Source: Hyaloraphidium curvatum
Taxonomy: Eukaryota > Monoblepharomycota > Hyaloraphidiomycetes > Hyaloraphidiales > Hyaloraphidiaceae
Direction: 5' to 3'
NCBI GenBank assembly: GCA_025558095.1
Contig: JAIVFI010000011.1
Span: 620,001-684,000, forward strand
Length of the DNA stretch: 64,000 nucleotides
Shown: piece by piece, positions 45,308-57,200 of the stretch
Position numbering within the stretch: the first letter of the stretch is position 1
Layout of the letters: every line of letters starts with the position of its first letter
Made by a program: the position numbers and the translations under genes
The notes under the pieces: generated by a model
What the model was told of the DNA's origin: nothing
The model's input: the letters and a program-made list of their open reading frames with translations, nothing else
Database searches by the model: none

Positions 45308-47068
45308 TTATGTATCGTTCGGTGATTGCTGTTGTCGCGCAGCTGAGCCCGTGGCATCCGAGGACTCGCGCTGGTCCAACGCAACCTCCATCGGCAGGCG
45401 GAAGCTGACGCACATCATCTCCTTGTTCGGTGCCACGTCGCGCACCCTGTGCACCATAATGAGCCACGGCGAGTCCTTTCCGACCCTGTACCCCAGAACA
45501 CTGCTGATCTGATCGAGGACGTCGGATTCCGGGTCGTCCGCCTTTGAGAAGCAATGCACGTGGATCACGGGCAAATTGTCCGGCGTCAGCTCCCCGGCTC
45601 CTGTGTGCCCGGAGAGCAAGCCGCGGAAGGCGTCCAAAAAGAGCACGGCGGTGGCAGGAAGGTTCATCACGTAGTGGTGGAAGACGGTTCGCGGCCCAGC
45701 AAGGCTGGCCTCCAGCGCAATCTTGGCCTCTGCCAGCCGCACGGCGGAAGAATCCGGCTTCGAGCCACCACCGTTCACGATCGGTTGAAGGCGGTCGATC
45801 ACGGCTCTCGCCGCAGCCAGGTCTCTGGCTTTCCTCGCAGCCACAGTCCTGCGGTGCTCTTCCTCGTCCAGCAAATCGATGGAGCGCCGGATAAAGTCCC
45901 GGCCATCCATGTTGAAGGGGATCACGAGACCTTCGAGCTTGTTGGCGCGGATGTTGTGGCCGAGGTACTCGAAAGAGTGGGGATTCAGGTCGTTGGCAAA
46001 CACGACGCAGCCGTTCGTTTTCGCAGCCGGCAGCGCAAAGGGTCCCACGCCGGCAAAGACGTCGCAAACGTATTCCCCCGGCTTGAAGAGCTTGACGATC
46101 CGCTCGTGCTCCCCTTGGAGGCGCGAGTTCCAGTAGACTTTCGAGAAATCGAAGCGAAAGGTGCAGTTCGACTCGCGGAGCTCGGCTACCATGTCATCGT
46201 CCCCTGCGAGCACCTCCATTTGGAACGTCCGGTACGTGTCGTTGATGGTGTTGGACTTGTTGACCACGGAACGGATCGAGTTGTGTTTCTGGAAGTTATG
46301 ACATGAGCGGACCCCAGTTGCCTACTTGACAGGACCGACTCACACTCAGGATCACTTGGCCAATGATATGCTTGTACGGTTCATGTTCGTCTCTAAGATT
46401 GAAGTGCGCTGGTCATGGCGGTAAGCTCATTATTCGCGGGAAAGGTAGCAATGCCTCACCGATGTGCCCGACCTGCTCGAAGGACGCCGGAACGGTGACA
46501 TCCGCGGGAAGAATGGATGCCAAGATCTGTTCTGAGGTCCTTGTCGTGTCAGGAGGTTGATATTGTTGCAGACGAAGAGCTTCGCACCGGGCAGCCAGTA
46601 GTCGTAGTCCACGGTCACATCATAGGTGGTGGCTCGGCCCGCCGATAAGCGGGTAAGAACCTCGCTGATGGCGGTCTGTTGCTCCTGCCCCTCGTCGGGC
46701 CTGAGCAGAATCAACCTCGCAGATGCCCTTTCCGCATCCCCATTCAGGACCCCCGAAAGCTCGGACGCTTCACCGAAGGGAGAATCGGCAGCGACGACAT
46801 TGGGGAAGCGGGCCGCATGGAGCATGAAGCTGTACCAGCATCGCGTATCAGCGGAACCCCAGTTCTGCGGCCATGGGACCCACGGTTGGAGGGCCTTCAT
46901 GTAGGTCTGCACGAGAGCAGGATTCACGACGACAATTGCCGGCACACGGATGGTCGCCGCAAACTTAGTACGGTCCAGCACTTTCATGCCCTTGTTGGAG
47001 GGAAGTTCGAAGCAGAACCCGTCCCGCGCAGTCGTTCCCAGGGCTCGCGGCGCCCGTCTGGTGGCCAT
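45308..47068 (-). CDS. TRM5: tRNA (guanine37-N1)-methyltransferase
   Basis: Trm5 methylates N1 of G37 next to the tRNA anticodon, using S-adenosylmethionine, in cytosol and mitochondria. I see five exons starting at MATRRAPRAL (47068). Splicing yields YDYWLPGAKLFILASILP, VPASFEQVGHIAHFNLRDEH, EPYKHIIGQVILSKHNSIRS and VVNKSNTINDTYRTF, an uninterrupted match to the family's D2 region. The catalytic domain follows: FDFSKVYWNSRLQGEHERI, the SAM-binding DVFAGVGPFALPAA, ANDLNPHS, and the MNLPATAVLFLDAF motif. The stop (45308) is only 13 bp beyond the stop of the convergent coiled-coil gene, so the 3' ends are nearly abutting. It is divergent from the ligase gene. Confidence 0.92.
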
Positions 47069-47245
47069 GACGGCCGGAGACAAGCGTGATGACTTTATAA
47101 ATGGCGATATGACCCCGGTGTAGCGCTCAAGACTGCGAAAAGGGAGAGGTCCCGCGCGGAGCATACATTTGTTTGGGCAGGCGTCGATCATGCGCCAGCA
47201 CCGAATAATCATCAATGTGACGGGCGTCCCTCATCGGGAGGGTCG

Positions 47246-50200
47246 ATGGGCGTCCCATCGTTGGTGCAGCTGGCTCGATTTCTTGATGACCTGGCGCATT
47301 ACCTGCGGAGCAGCCGAAATGCGTCCGACCCGAGTTGCCTGGCGGAACCTCTCCAGTTCTGGTGCTCCCCGGCCGCGCATTGTCGATGTTCGAACCTAAA
47401 GGAGTTCCGCGCCAGGTACAAACTGTGGTGGAAAGAGTACCGGCCTAGTGGCGAGACGGCCTTCGAGATGTTCCGTCTACTGGCGCCTGGCGAGGACGGC
47501 CTGCGCAAGTACGATATGCAGGAGTCCAAGCTTGTCAAGCACCTCGTGTCGATCTGGGGCTTTCGCGGGGAGGCTGAGCGGCTTCTGAAGGACTGGCGTC
47601 GGAATGGGGATGGTTCGTTCGTTGCTGGGGATCTGAGCACTGCGGTCTACTTGCTACTCAAGGAGCGGGTGCGTCGCTCCACGAGTGCCAGCAGCGGAGT
47701 TCTCATTTACGGCCGCTTCCAGGAATCGACACGGGAGCGCCAGCAACCGAGGCCGATGTCAATAAGCTCCGTCAACAACCTGCTTGATCACCTGGCGTCG
47801 CATTCGCGCTTCTCGGACGACGGGACGGGGAAGCCGCCGCCAAAGTCTGCGCTGAATCAGCGCCAGATCTTGGACAATCTGTTCGCAAACGCTTCGGCCG
47901 TGGAGGCTAAATGGCTCATCCGTATTTTGCTGAAGGACCTGTTTTGGACGACCGCTTTCCGGGAACCGATCGCCAAGGTTCTCATGGAGAACTTCCATTG
48001 CGCAATGTGGAGGATCTTTCAGGTTCGCAGCAGCTTGGAATTGACGTGCTCTGCGGTCGAGGAGCTGCTCTCTAACAAGGTCTTGAGCCGATCGGACGAT
48101 CCCACGCTGTGGGACCGCCATCTGAGCCCCTTAGTCGGGACGTGCGTCTCCGTGGGTGACGAGTTTGCATGAAGTGGCCGATCGGAAGTCTGATTACTTC
48201 GCAGATAATGGAGTGCGAGCAAGCGAGGTCCATTGGGCACTTCTTGCAGGCGTCCTTGAAGCGCAACTTCTCAGTATCCTTCCATGCGGAAATCAAGGAA
48301 GACGGGGAGCGTATGCAAATCCATATCAATCTTGCGCGACCGGAGAGGGAACAGATCACGATATTCTCCAAGAGCAAGCGGAACTCGACTTGGGATCGGC
48401 TGCTGAGCCACGACATCATCAGGGCCTCATTGGGCCTGCCCTCACCCACCTCACGCTCGGGCGGGCGGCCTCCGGCGCATTGCCCGTTCCTGGCTCGCGA
48501 TAGCTCCGTGAAGCAATCGCCTCCTGCGCGCCGGACGATCCGCCACAACGCAATACTGGAAGCGGAGCTGCTGACCTGGAACACGAGGTCTGATCGCATC
48601 GAGGAGTTCTCTGCCGTACGCGAGTTCCAGCGCAGCGGCTTTCGCAACCCGGACGTGCACTACTTTGTCTGCTTCTTTGACGTGCTATACTTGGACGACG
48701 AGAACCTGATGAGGCGTCCCTTGCTGGAGCGGCGGGATGTGCTGGTCTCGTTGATCGTCCCGATCCCGCGGTTTGCCCAGGTTGTAATAAGTCGCGAGTT
48801 TGCTTTGACACTTAGGGGAGCTGACGAGCTCAGCCACTACTTGGTGGATGTTTTGCTCGAGAGCAAAGAGGGACTCGTGCTGAAGCCGGCTGCCTCGCTG
48901 TATCGACCCGGAAAGTTCACGGGACACGGATGGTTCAAGCTGAAGAGGGACTACATCGTTGGCTTTTCCAGATTCGAGAAGGAATTTTCCGTGGTCGGAG
49001 GAAGCTATGGCGAACGCACTGCAGCTCGTTGCCATCCCCTGACCAAGCGGCCACTGCTGACGGTGTTTTGGCTCGCTTGCATGCTCAATAAGGAGGATGT
49101 CCTGCGTGCGGTGGGCTGTGGTTGCATTCGCTGGTCGCCATCTGCTTACAAGTCCTGTTTGGCAGCCCGGACGTGTCCGACCGCACCTCTTTTTGCTCCA
49201 GAGCGTTGCTTTTGGCCTTAGTCTTGACGATCTTGCCCTACTCAACGTCCAGCTCGAGTCGTCAGCCATCCCAATCGATTCCGTGGCATCCAAAGACCTG
49301 GATTATGACCTCACGAACTCGTTGTCTGGCTCGCGGATCGACTTCTTGTTCCCCACGCCGTTCGTTGTGGAAGTCCTTGGGTCGGACGAAGGCTTCCACC
49401 GCGAGGAAGGAAACTCTTTCTATTCCGTGCGTTTTCCGCGCATCAAGCGCGTGCGCAACGACGTTCAGTGGACCGACCAGGATTGCATGGGCTTTGCCGA
49501 ACTGCAATCGCTGGCTCGGAAAGCCCGGACTCCCTTGGCGGATGAACGAGAGTACGCTGCGGAGCGCGAACGCCTTCGGAAGCTGCTTGTGGATATCGAG
49601 TCCCGGACCAATCTGCGGCTTCCGGCCGCAGCAACAAAGCAGGATCCGGCTACCCCTACTGGTCACCACCTTTCGTCCGCGACGTCCAGTTCAAGCTCTA
49701 TATCAAATGATCGAGCAGTGGGCGTTGCAGTCTCTCCGATGACTGCTTCCAGGGAATCTCGAAACCAGGCTGAGCCCAGGAACCCCAAGAGGCCACGGTT
49801 CGGGTCTCTTTCGGACAGCAGCGCTCCTAACGACGAAGCTGCTCGACCGGGGGACGTCTTGGTGATCCTGTCATCCAGCAGTGAACTATCTCCCGCCGCT
49901 GCTGCATCCGTTTCGCTGAACAACGAAAACATTCCCACCAACTCCCCACCAAAGGATAGCTGTGAAAGTCAAAGCCAGGATCTGCAGCTTCCGTTGCTCA
50001 GCCCGAGGTCAGGTCACTCTGGCCCAATCTCGCCGAAGCCACGGCGACAGCAGGATCTCTCGGGCTTGGACGTCACCACACCCGGCAAGCCGGCAAGACC
50101 TGCTGCTGGTGTCGTATCTCCCTCTTTCGTTCTACGGCGGGAGGAAGAGAACTCCGTCCAGGAGCGCGACATTGCGGGCTCCGACGCCGTAGCTCCCGAG

Positions 50201-50749
50201 AACTCGTTGGCGTCATTGATCCGGCCAGGGATTCTGTGGGACCTGCGACATGCATATGTCTATGCCCCCACGACGGTGCGATGGTTGGGACCCGGATGTT
50301 TTGGCAGGGCTGGGAGCAGCAAGGTCTCCCCCGATGCTCCGAGCTTCGTCAGAGACATCGTCAAGCTGTTGATGGAGCTGGAATACGGTTCCTCCCTAGT
50401 GTTCACCTTGGACACCCTGTGCCTCGTTTGCGGATGGAAAGGGACCCAGGGCCCCATCGGGAACAGGACCGGGGTGGTGCTTGTGGACGGGGAGGTGGAC
50501 GGAGAGCTCATTGCGACGATTGGAAAGGCCCTCACGGACGTCGCTGCAACGCATGTGGCTCCTACGACTCCGCCGCATCCATTGCCGATCGCGATCTGGG
50601 ATTATCGAGTCCTGGGGCACCTCGGCGCGCTTAGCGGCGACAGCCACACGACGGAAGACCGGCACGAGGAGATGCTGGAGCTCCGGGAACGCTTTCTCGT
50701 CGAAGAGTATTCGCCGGTGGCCGACCTTTTCTGGAAGAACAGCTCTTGA
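47246..50749 (+). CDS. ATP-dependent DNA ligase, LIG4-like
   Basis: At least three exons start at MGVPSLVQLARFLDDLAHYL. The N-terminal domain carries FRLLAPGEDGLRKYDMQESK, similar to the LIG4 segment, and a helical LIRILLKDL. A 53-nt intron (48141-48193) joins GTCVS to IMECEQARS. The nucleotidyltransferase core shows motif I AEIKEDGERMQIHI (Lys is the AMP acceptor), NAILEAELLTWN, motif III FFDVLYLDDENLMRRPLLE, motif IV EGLVLKPA and motif V WFKLKRDY. The OB-fold segment ends SVRFPRIKRVRNDVQWTDQ. After that comes a long Ser/Pro-rich, probably disordered tail, then a last 150-residue domain (LRHAYVYAPTTVRWLG...). I do not see the tandem BRCT domains expected of LIG4. The role is nick or double-strand-break sealing. 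The intron around 49000-49240 is the least certain. Confidence 0.85.
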
Positions 50750-50946
50750 AATCTAGCTTTGCTGCCCCGCCTCTGCGCGATCGCGTCGAGCTGCGACATT
50801 GTCTGGGTCCTCCGCCGGCGTTACTTCGTCGAGATGTACGGCTCTGGCCTTGTCCAGAGTGGCTGCAGCGACTTGGTGGCGGCCAGGTTCCGACCAGTGC
50901 CTGCCGCAGCGATCAATGAACCTGCGTGGACAACGGAGTGTAGACA

Positions 50947-51168
50947 CTACCAGTTCTCTCCATTCTCGCGGTGTTCCTTCAGCGGCACGTCCAAATCCGC
51001 AAAAGTGTAGACGCCTTTCGCTTCGGCAGGCTCGTGCGGCTGCCGCAGCGCACGGTCCCGGTCCTTCTGCTCCCGTTGCAGCTCCTCGTTCCTCCGCCGG
51101 GCTTCTTCCAATACGCGGGCGTTGTCCGGGTCCGCCGGGTCGATTGCAACGGCCTGCGCCTCTGCCAT
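50947..51168 (-). CDS. Small charged ORF divergent from ATR
   Basis: An ATG at 51168 starts a 73-residue ORF, MAEAQAVAIDPADPDNARVL, that continues as a charged helix (LEEARRRNEELQREQKDRDR) and ends VYTFADLDVPLKEHRENGENW. It lies 112 bp from the ATR start on the other strand. The composition looks like real protein and the antisense frames are poorer. No family is recognised. It could be a small nuclear or ribosome-associated protein, or the last exon of a larger gene. Confidence 0.4.
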   Translation of the reverse strand: MAEAQAVAIDPADPDNARVLEEARRRNEELQREQKDRDRALRQPHEPAEAKGVYTFADLDVPLKEHRENGENW

Positions 51169-51280
51169 TGTGGACGCCAATGTGGTACGGGTCCGTTGTG
51201 ACTGGTGACGTGGAGCGAGCTCGCTCCGACGCGCTGGTGCGAGTCGGGCCTGCTGTCCCAAAGCGTCCGAGCTCACGCCA

Positions 51281-54200
51281 ATGGCGTCGCGGGCGGACAC
51301 GTCGAGCGGCGATGAGCATCTCGATGCGCTTCTCCACGTGCTGGGCGCGCTCAAGGAGGAGGCCGCCCCCGTGGGCCTGCAGGAGTACCGCGAGCAGGTC
51401 GCGCAGCTGCGACCGCTCGTGCGCACTATCGGCACGAAGTTCCTCGTTCGAGACGGCTCCCGTGGGCTGCTCGGCCTCGCTTCGACCGCGGACGGGCGCC
51501 TGACACCGCGTGCCGTCGCAGGGCTCGCTGTGGAGGGCCTCGCTCCGGTGACAACGGCTCTGAAGCTCATCGAGTATGCCATCGTCAAGCGGCCTGGAAT
51601 CCTCGTTGGCGTGCCCGATGCCGGCAAAGAAGGCATGGAGACTACCGGTGAATCCCAGAGGGGGACGCTCGGCGAGGAGCCGTCTCTGGCCTTCTGCGAC
51701 TGGGTCGTCCGCACGCTGGCTTCGCTGCTGGCCGAGGATCTGCCTGCAGTTGTCATCGAACAGGCCCAGGCAGTTCTGGTCAAAGTCTTTCTCGTGCTAC
51801 GGGACAATCTACGGGACTTTGCCTACTTGAGGAGGACACTTTCGGCGATGCTGGAGTGGTGCCGAGGCAAGAATAGCTCCGGGGCCGAAGAAGATCTTTG
51901 CTGACATCGCGCGTCTTTAGGATCGCAGGAATCTCTGCTTCGGTACCGGCAAAAGGGTACCGTGCTCTATGCCGCCGCGCTCGCTCCGTGGGGCGGTCTA
52001 GAGTCGGTCGAGGCTATTGCCATACGGTCGTCGTCGGCCGCGACAGCGTTCTGCGGCAGCCTCATGTCACTCATGGCTCAGGTCCTCCCACCCTTGTGGC
52101 GAGGCGTTGGTGCAGTGGACGCTGTCGCGGATGCCCTGCTGGCAATGGTTGTCCCGGACACTTTCCCGAACCAAGAGTCGGAAACCGGCACTGTGGGCTT
52201 CCTTCGGCTTCTCTCATCGCTCTTCCGAGCCATGGACCGATCCGAAGTACCCCTGTTTGTCGTGGATGAGCTCCTGCTCAAGCTTTGGGAGCTGGCATAC
52301 GGCCTATCTGTCTCGGAGACAGATGTGCCGAAGAGGGTGCAGCTTGAGGCCGCCAGTACCATGGATCATGCTCTCCGCTTTGTCGGCAAGCCGCAGCTCG
52401 ACGTGATTGGGCCCACTCTGGAAGCCACAGTGGGCGCGATGCGCAGGAGCTGTTTGGAGTCTGCTCTCAAGGCGAGGATGGTTCGCCCTCCGCGGTGCGA
52501 AACCAACCCTGACGACGTGCTCGTAGAACTCCATTTGGGCCTGGTGCAGCGACAAAGTTTCGGCAGCTGCTACACCGAGCCTCGGCCTGCCGAGCGTCAT
52601 TGCCGCCGAAGATCCTGACGAGAGCGATTCCAACAAGCGGAAGGCCGCCCCCGACGCCAAGGATGCTCGCAAAAGATACCGTGGCGCCGAAGGACCAGTT
52701 CATGTGGACACATTCAAGTACACCGCCCTCGAGGACACGGTATGTTTGTTTTTGCGTTTGTCGCATTCCTGCTGCCGTCGTGTGACTTCCTTACTCAGGA
52801 TTGGATGTCGGAAGCGAAGAGAATTCAACGCTCACTGTGGGATCTGGCGCATTCGTCTGCAGAACCGTCTGAGTTCGAGGAGGTATGCCGCTCTTGGTGC
52901 GACTTCGCCGCCGGCCTCGTCGGCACTGCATTCGCGGTAGGGCTCCGCATCTCGACGGTGCTGCACGTTATTGATTGGTCGATCAGGATCCTGTGGGAGC
53001 TGCTAGGAACATCCCGTGGGGTCTGGTTCGTGACTGTGTTGACCTGCTCATTGCGATAGCGGACAAGAATGAAGCTCCAAAGGACGGAGCGCCGGCTTGG
53101 CATTCCTCTGCGGTGCTGCTCTCCCTTCCGTTTCTCAAGGACGTCGATTGCACGTTCGATGTGGAGAACGAAGCTCCGTACATGGAGAGATCCACATCGA
53201 TCTCAATGGCGATCTGTGCGATGTTCGCGGATGGCGACTGGCGAGGCAATGTGCCTCAGCTCGTGCACAGGGTTTCAGAGGCGCTGTCTCCGCTAGCTGC
53301 GGCGCACTTGGAGATGCTGTGCCGGCTGCCAGAGCGTTCGACTCCGTACCTCAGATCTCTGCTGCGCGACATTCTGTCGTCCGCTACAACCTCCGGTGCG
53401 CCCGGGCTTGTTGCATCATCTTGGAGGGGTTTGGAAGCTTTGCTTGCCAAAGGAACAGGCATTGATTCGAATCTGTTGGCATTCTACAAGTACGTTCCTT
53501 CGTTTACGACGCTCAACGCGCTAACGTGTTCGTGAAGACTTCCTGAAGAACCCAGCGCCTCTAATCTCACGACCATTGCGTCGGTCGTTGGATGCATCAT
53601 TTGCGCCTCGGTGCAAGATGGAGTTCCGTTCTGCAGACGGTGCGCTCCTTCCACTCATTCTTCTCGCCTACACCACCAAGGCATCAACAATCTGCGGCCG
53701 TGGCTGGATGCATTTGTGCCACAGTTGGCTTCTCTTTTGGCGTCGTCCGGGGAGGCAGGCCTCGCGATGGACTTGCTCCAGCGCTACGCTGCCCATTCGG
53801 GTGCCCTGCCGGGCAATGGAAGCGAAGCGCTTGTCAGTACGCTGGTGCCCACTTTCGGCAACCTGCAATCCACTGATCGGGGGTACAGACTTGCGTGGGT
53901 GCCGCCTTCTTCCCGTTCATTGTCCTCGCTGATTCGGCAACCAGGGCCGGGGCCGTGCTCGAGCCGCACGCTCGTGGGGCATCGCCGGACCTTTTGCGAA
54001 ATCTGGCGGACCAGCTCCCACAGGCGAACGCCACAATCCTCCAGGTATATTGCCTTGCCTCGGAAGCATGGTGAGTCTTGCCACAGGTGCGCCTGTGAGA
54101 CCTGAAAATGAATTTGTTCATGCAGCCGGGCGAGAGCATTTAAAGGCGACGGACTTGTACTCAAGTTGATTGACTTGCTTGGCACGGAGAGCTTCATCGT

Positions 54201-57200
54201 TCGCCAACTCGTGTTCGAGCAGGTATGTTGCCTTATAATGGATCGACCGGCAGCCCAATTGATGGTCGGATGCAGATGCATCGAATCGCTCGCCACCACG
54301 AGCTGCAGACCAAAGCTCTGTTGCAGCCCCTGCTCCCGGATCTGAGTGTGCAATTGATTGGAATCATTGGCACGCAGTCGCAAACGGTCAAGGACGTCTC
54401 GGAAAGACTCTTGAATCTGAGCATCAAGGATTTTCTGGAGCGCACGTTGCGGTACACGCTCCCGCACCTGGTCCTTCAGCGAAACAGCGACGCTCTGGCA
54501 CAACTGGCATCTGTGCTCAAGACGGATGGTGCAATGCTTTGCGTTGAGCATGCACACCATATTCTTGCGAAGCTCTTCATGGAGGACGAGTTTGAAGGCT
54601 CGATCGCGTACTTGCTTTCCCTGGTGTCGCCGGATGGTGCTATCAGCCGCTTCAACCTTGTAAAGGCGTGCGCTCTGGATCTCATTGCCGCTTTGACGTT
54701 TGAGCTCGGATCTGGATCGGCCGCGCGGCAATCGACGGTGAATTGCGATCGGTCGTGGACGCTGAACGAAATCTTAGCCTGGGTCCATGACAGGTCACCA
54801 GAGCTCTGGAAACTGTTCAGCGTGAACTCAACGCAGACAGGTCGATCGGGATATCTGCCACTGGCCCCGCTTCGCTCGCCAAGTTTCTCGGACACCATTT
54901 CCTCGGCATTCTGGCGTACGCTAACGCTCAAGTCCGGAACGAAACGGTCTCTGTATCCTCAAGGACTGCTGTTCTGCGGAGCCTCGCTGTGGTAATAAAG
55001 CTGTTGGGCCCCGGCGTCACCATTTTCACCTCGCAGGTGCGATATGCTTTCCGTTATGCAGCTTTTGGCGTTGAAGCTCAATTTCGTTGCAGCTCCTTGC
55101 CGCATTTCAAGCGTCTCTGGCGATTCCCGAGCTGCGGAGCGCGTGTCTTGATGGTTGGGATGCGTTGCTACACACGCTTGATGCGGCTACCCTGGGACCA
55201 AACCTCGGGCACGTTATCCTCGCTTTGACCTCCCAGGGGAACCTGGACGACGCTCATCGAAAGCGGATTGTGGCAATTCTTCGCCGGACATTGGAGGGCT
55301 CCTCTGTGTCATTAGGCCGCGTCTTGCCGGACATGGTCGTGCAACCAACCGACCGGGCTTTCCGCGAAGCCTTGAAGCCATGGACTACTGATGTCGGCCA
55401 GCTGGCTCTCCCCGATGCGCTTCGGAAGCTTCTTACTGCTTGCGGCAAAGAGTCACCCTTGGTAGTGGAGAATGCTGTCCTCCAGCTCCGTGACCTGATG
55501 CGGGCCAGTGAAGCGTGGCTCGCCTCGACGGTCCTGTCGGATTCGCCGGATCCGGTGGTCAGCGACCTGGTGCCTACTCTGTTCGAAACCTGCCACCGTT
55601 TCCGTGAGGAAAGCGAACCCATCGTCAGGCTCTGCGGGGATTGCATTGGCATTGTAGGCGCCATCGACCCGGCCAGGCTGAGCTCAGGGGGGAAGGACGA
55701 CTTTGAACTCGTCGTGGAGAGCTTTGGTGCTCACAGAGACGCAGTCGCGTTCGTATGCCGCATGCTCGAGAGGCAGCTCGTCCCTGCCTTCAAGTCTTCG
55801 CAGGATCCTGTCTACCAGGACCCCGTTGCGTATGCTATTCAAGAGCTTCTGTCTTTCTGTGGCTTCACTAAGGACACTCCTACCCTCAACCCTGCGGTCG
55901 ATTCGCTTGCCAAGATGTGGCATGACTTCAGTCCCGGGGTGGCGCAGGCCATCCGCCCCCTGCTGGATTCGCGGTACTCGGTAGCTCCCTACCCCAAGCG
56001 ACCGGTCACGTACCCTATTTTCAGGTCACGGACAACGCACAGGGATTGGACGAGGACACTCGCCTTGGATTTGATTCCAAGGGTCGTTGGCAGCAACGCG
56101 CAGAAGATCTTTTCCGTGTGCGAGAGCGTCGTTCGCAACGATGTCTTTGGCTTTTCGTCCTTTTTGCTGCCCCACATGGTTCTCAACATCGTGCTTTGCG
56201 GCACAGCTGCGGACAAGGACCAGCTGGCGATCGAGATCCTGGCTTTGGTGGAAGAAGCAGCGACGACCAGCGATCCAGATGACAACCTGCAGAGAATGTG
56301 TCAGGTGAGTGCTTATGGCTCCATGCGCACATGTTTCCTCCAGCCCTAGATGTCGTAGACCACCTTCTCCCTTTTGGACCACTTGAATGCGTGGATGAGG
56401 TCAAAGTATGCCGCTCGGAGTCGTCTTCGTCCCTCTCGGGCCGGCGGAGCGGCCGATCCGGTCGGTGATCAGCAGCTGGCAGATGCACACGACTTCCTCG
56501 GTCGTGTTCCGCACAACGTTCTCGCTCACGCATCACTCAACTGCAAATCCTACTCCCGCGCACTGAAGCACGTGGAGCTTCACATCCGGGAAGAGGAGCG
56601 CAAGAAATCGGGCGATGACAGGGTCCTACCATGGTTGGGATTGCAGCTCAGGCTTCTTGCAAATCTGGACGATGCCGATTCCATGGAGGGTGTCTCGGAA
56701 AAGGTCACGATGCCGGCCATGGATCAGGAGGTTCTCCAGCATGAAGCGGCAGGACGGTGGACCGCTGCGCAGTCCTGCTACGAGATGCTGTTGCAGAGCG
56801 ACGCGGGAGTGCTCGATCACCACTTGGGGCTGATGAAGTGCCAGCGTCAATTGGGCCATTTTGGTTTGTTCTGTGTTCGTCGAGCTTGCGCAATCTTTCT
56901 GAAGCGGTCCCCGCCTCGTTGCCTAGAATCACTGCTGGCCCACGTGAATGGGACCTTGGCGGAGCATCCGGAATGGTCGCGGACCTTGAACGCTCACCGG
57001 ATCGAGGCTTCCTGGCGGCTCGGCAGCTGGGACTCGCTGGATCGTTTCCTCGAATCCGATTTCGAGCCGCGGTTTGAAGCCTCCGTCGGCGGCTTGTTGA
57101 GCGCCATCACCAAAGACGACAAGGCAGCCTTCGAGAGACAGATATCCGCGCTTCGAGCGCAGCTGTCGGGGGCGTTTTCATCATCCATCTCGGGCACGTA

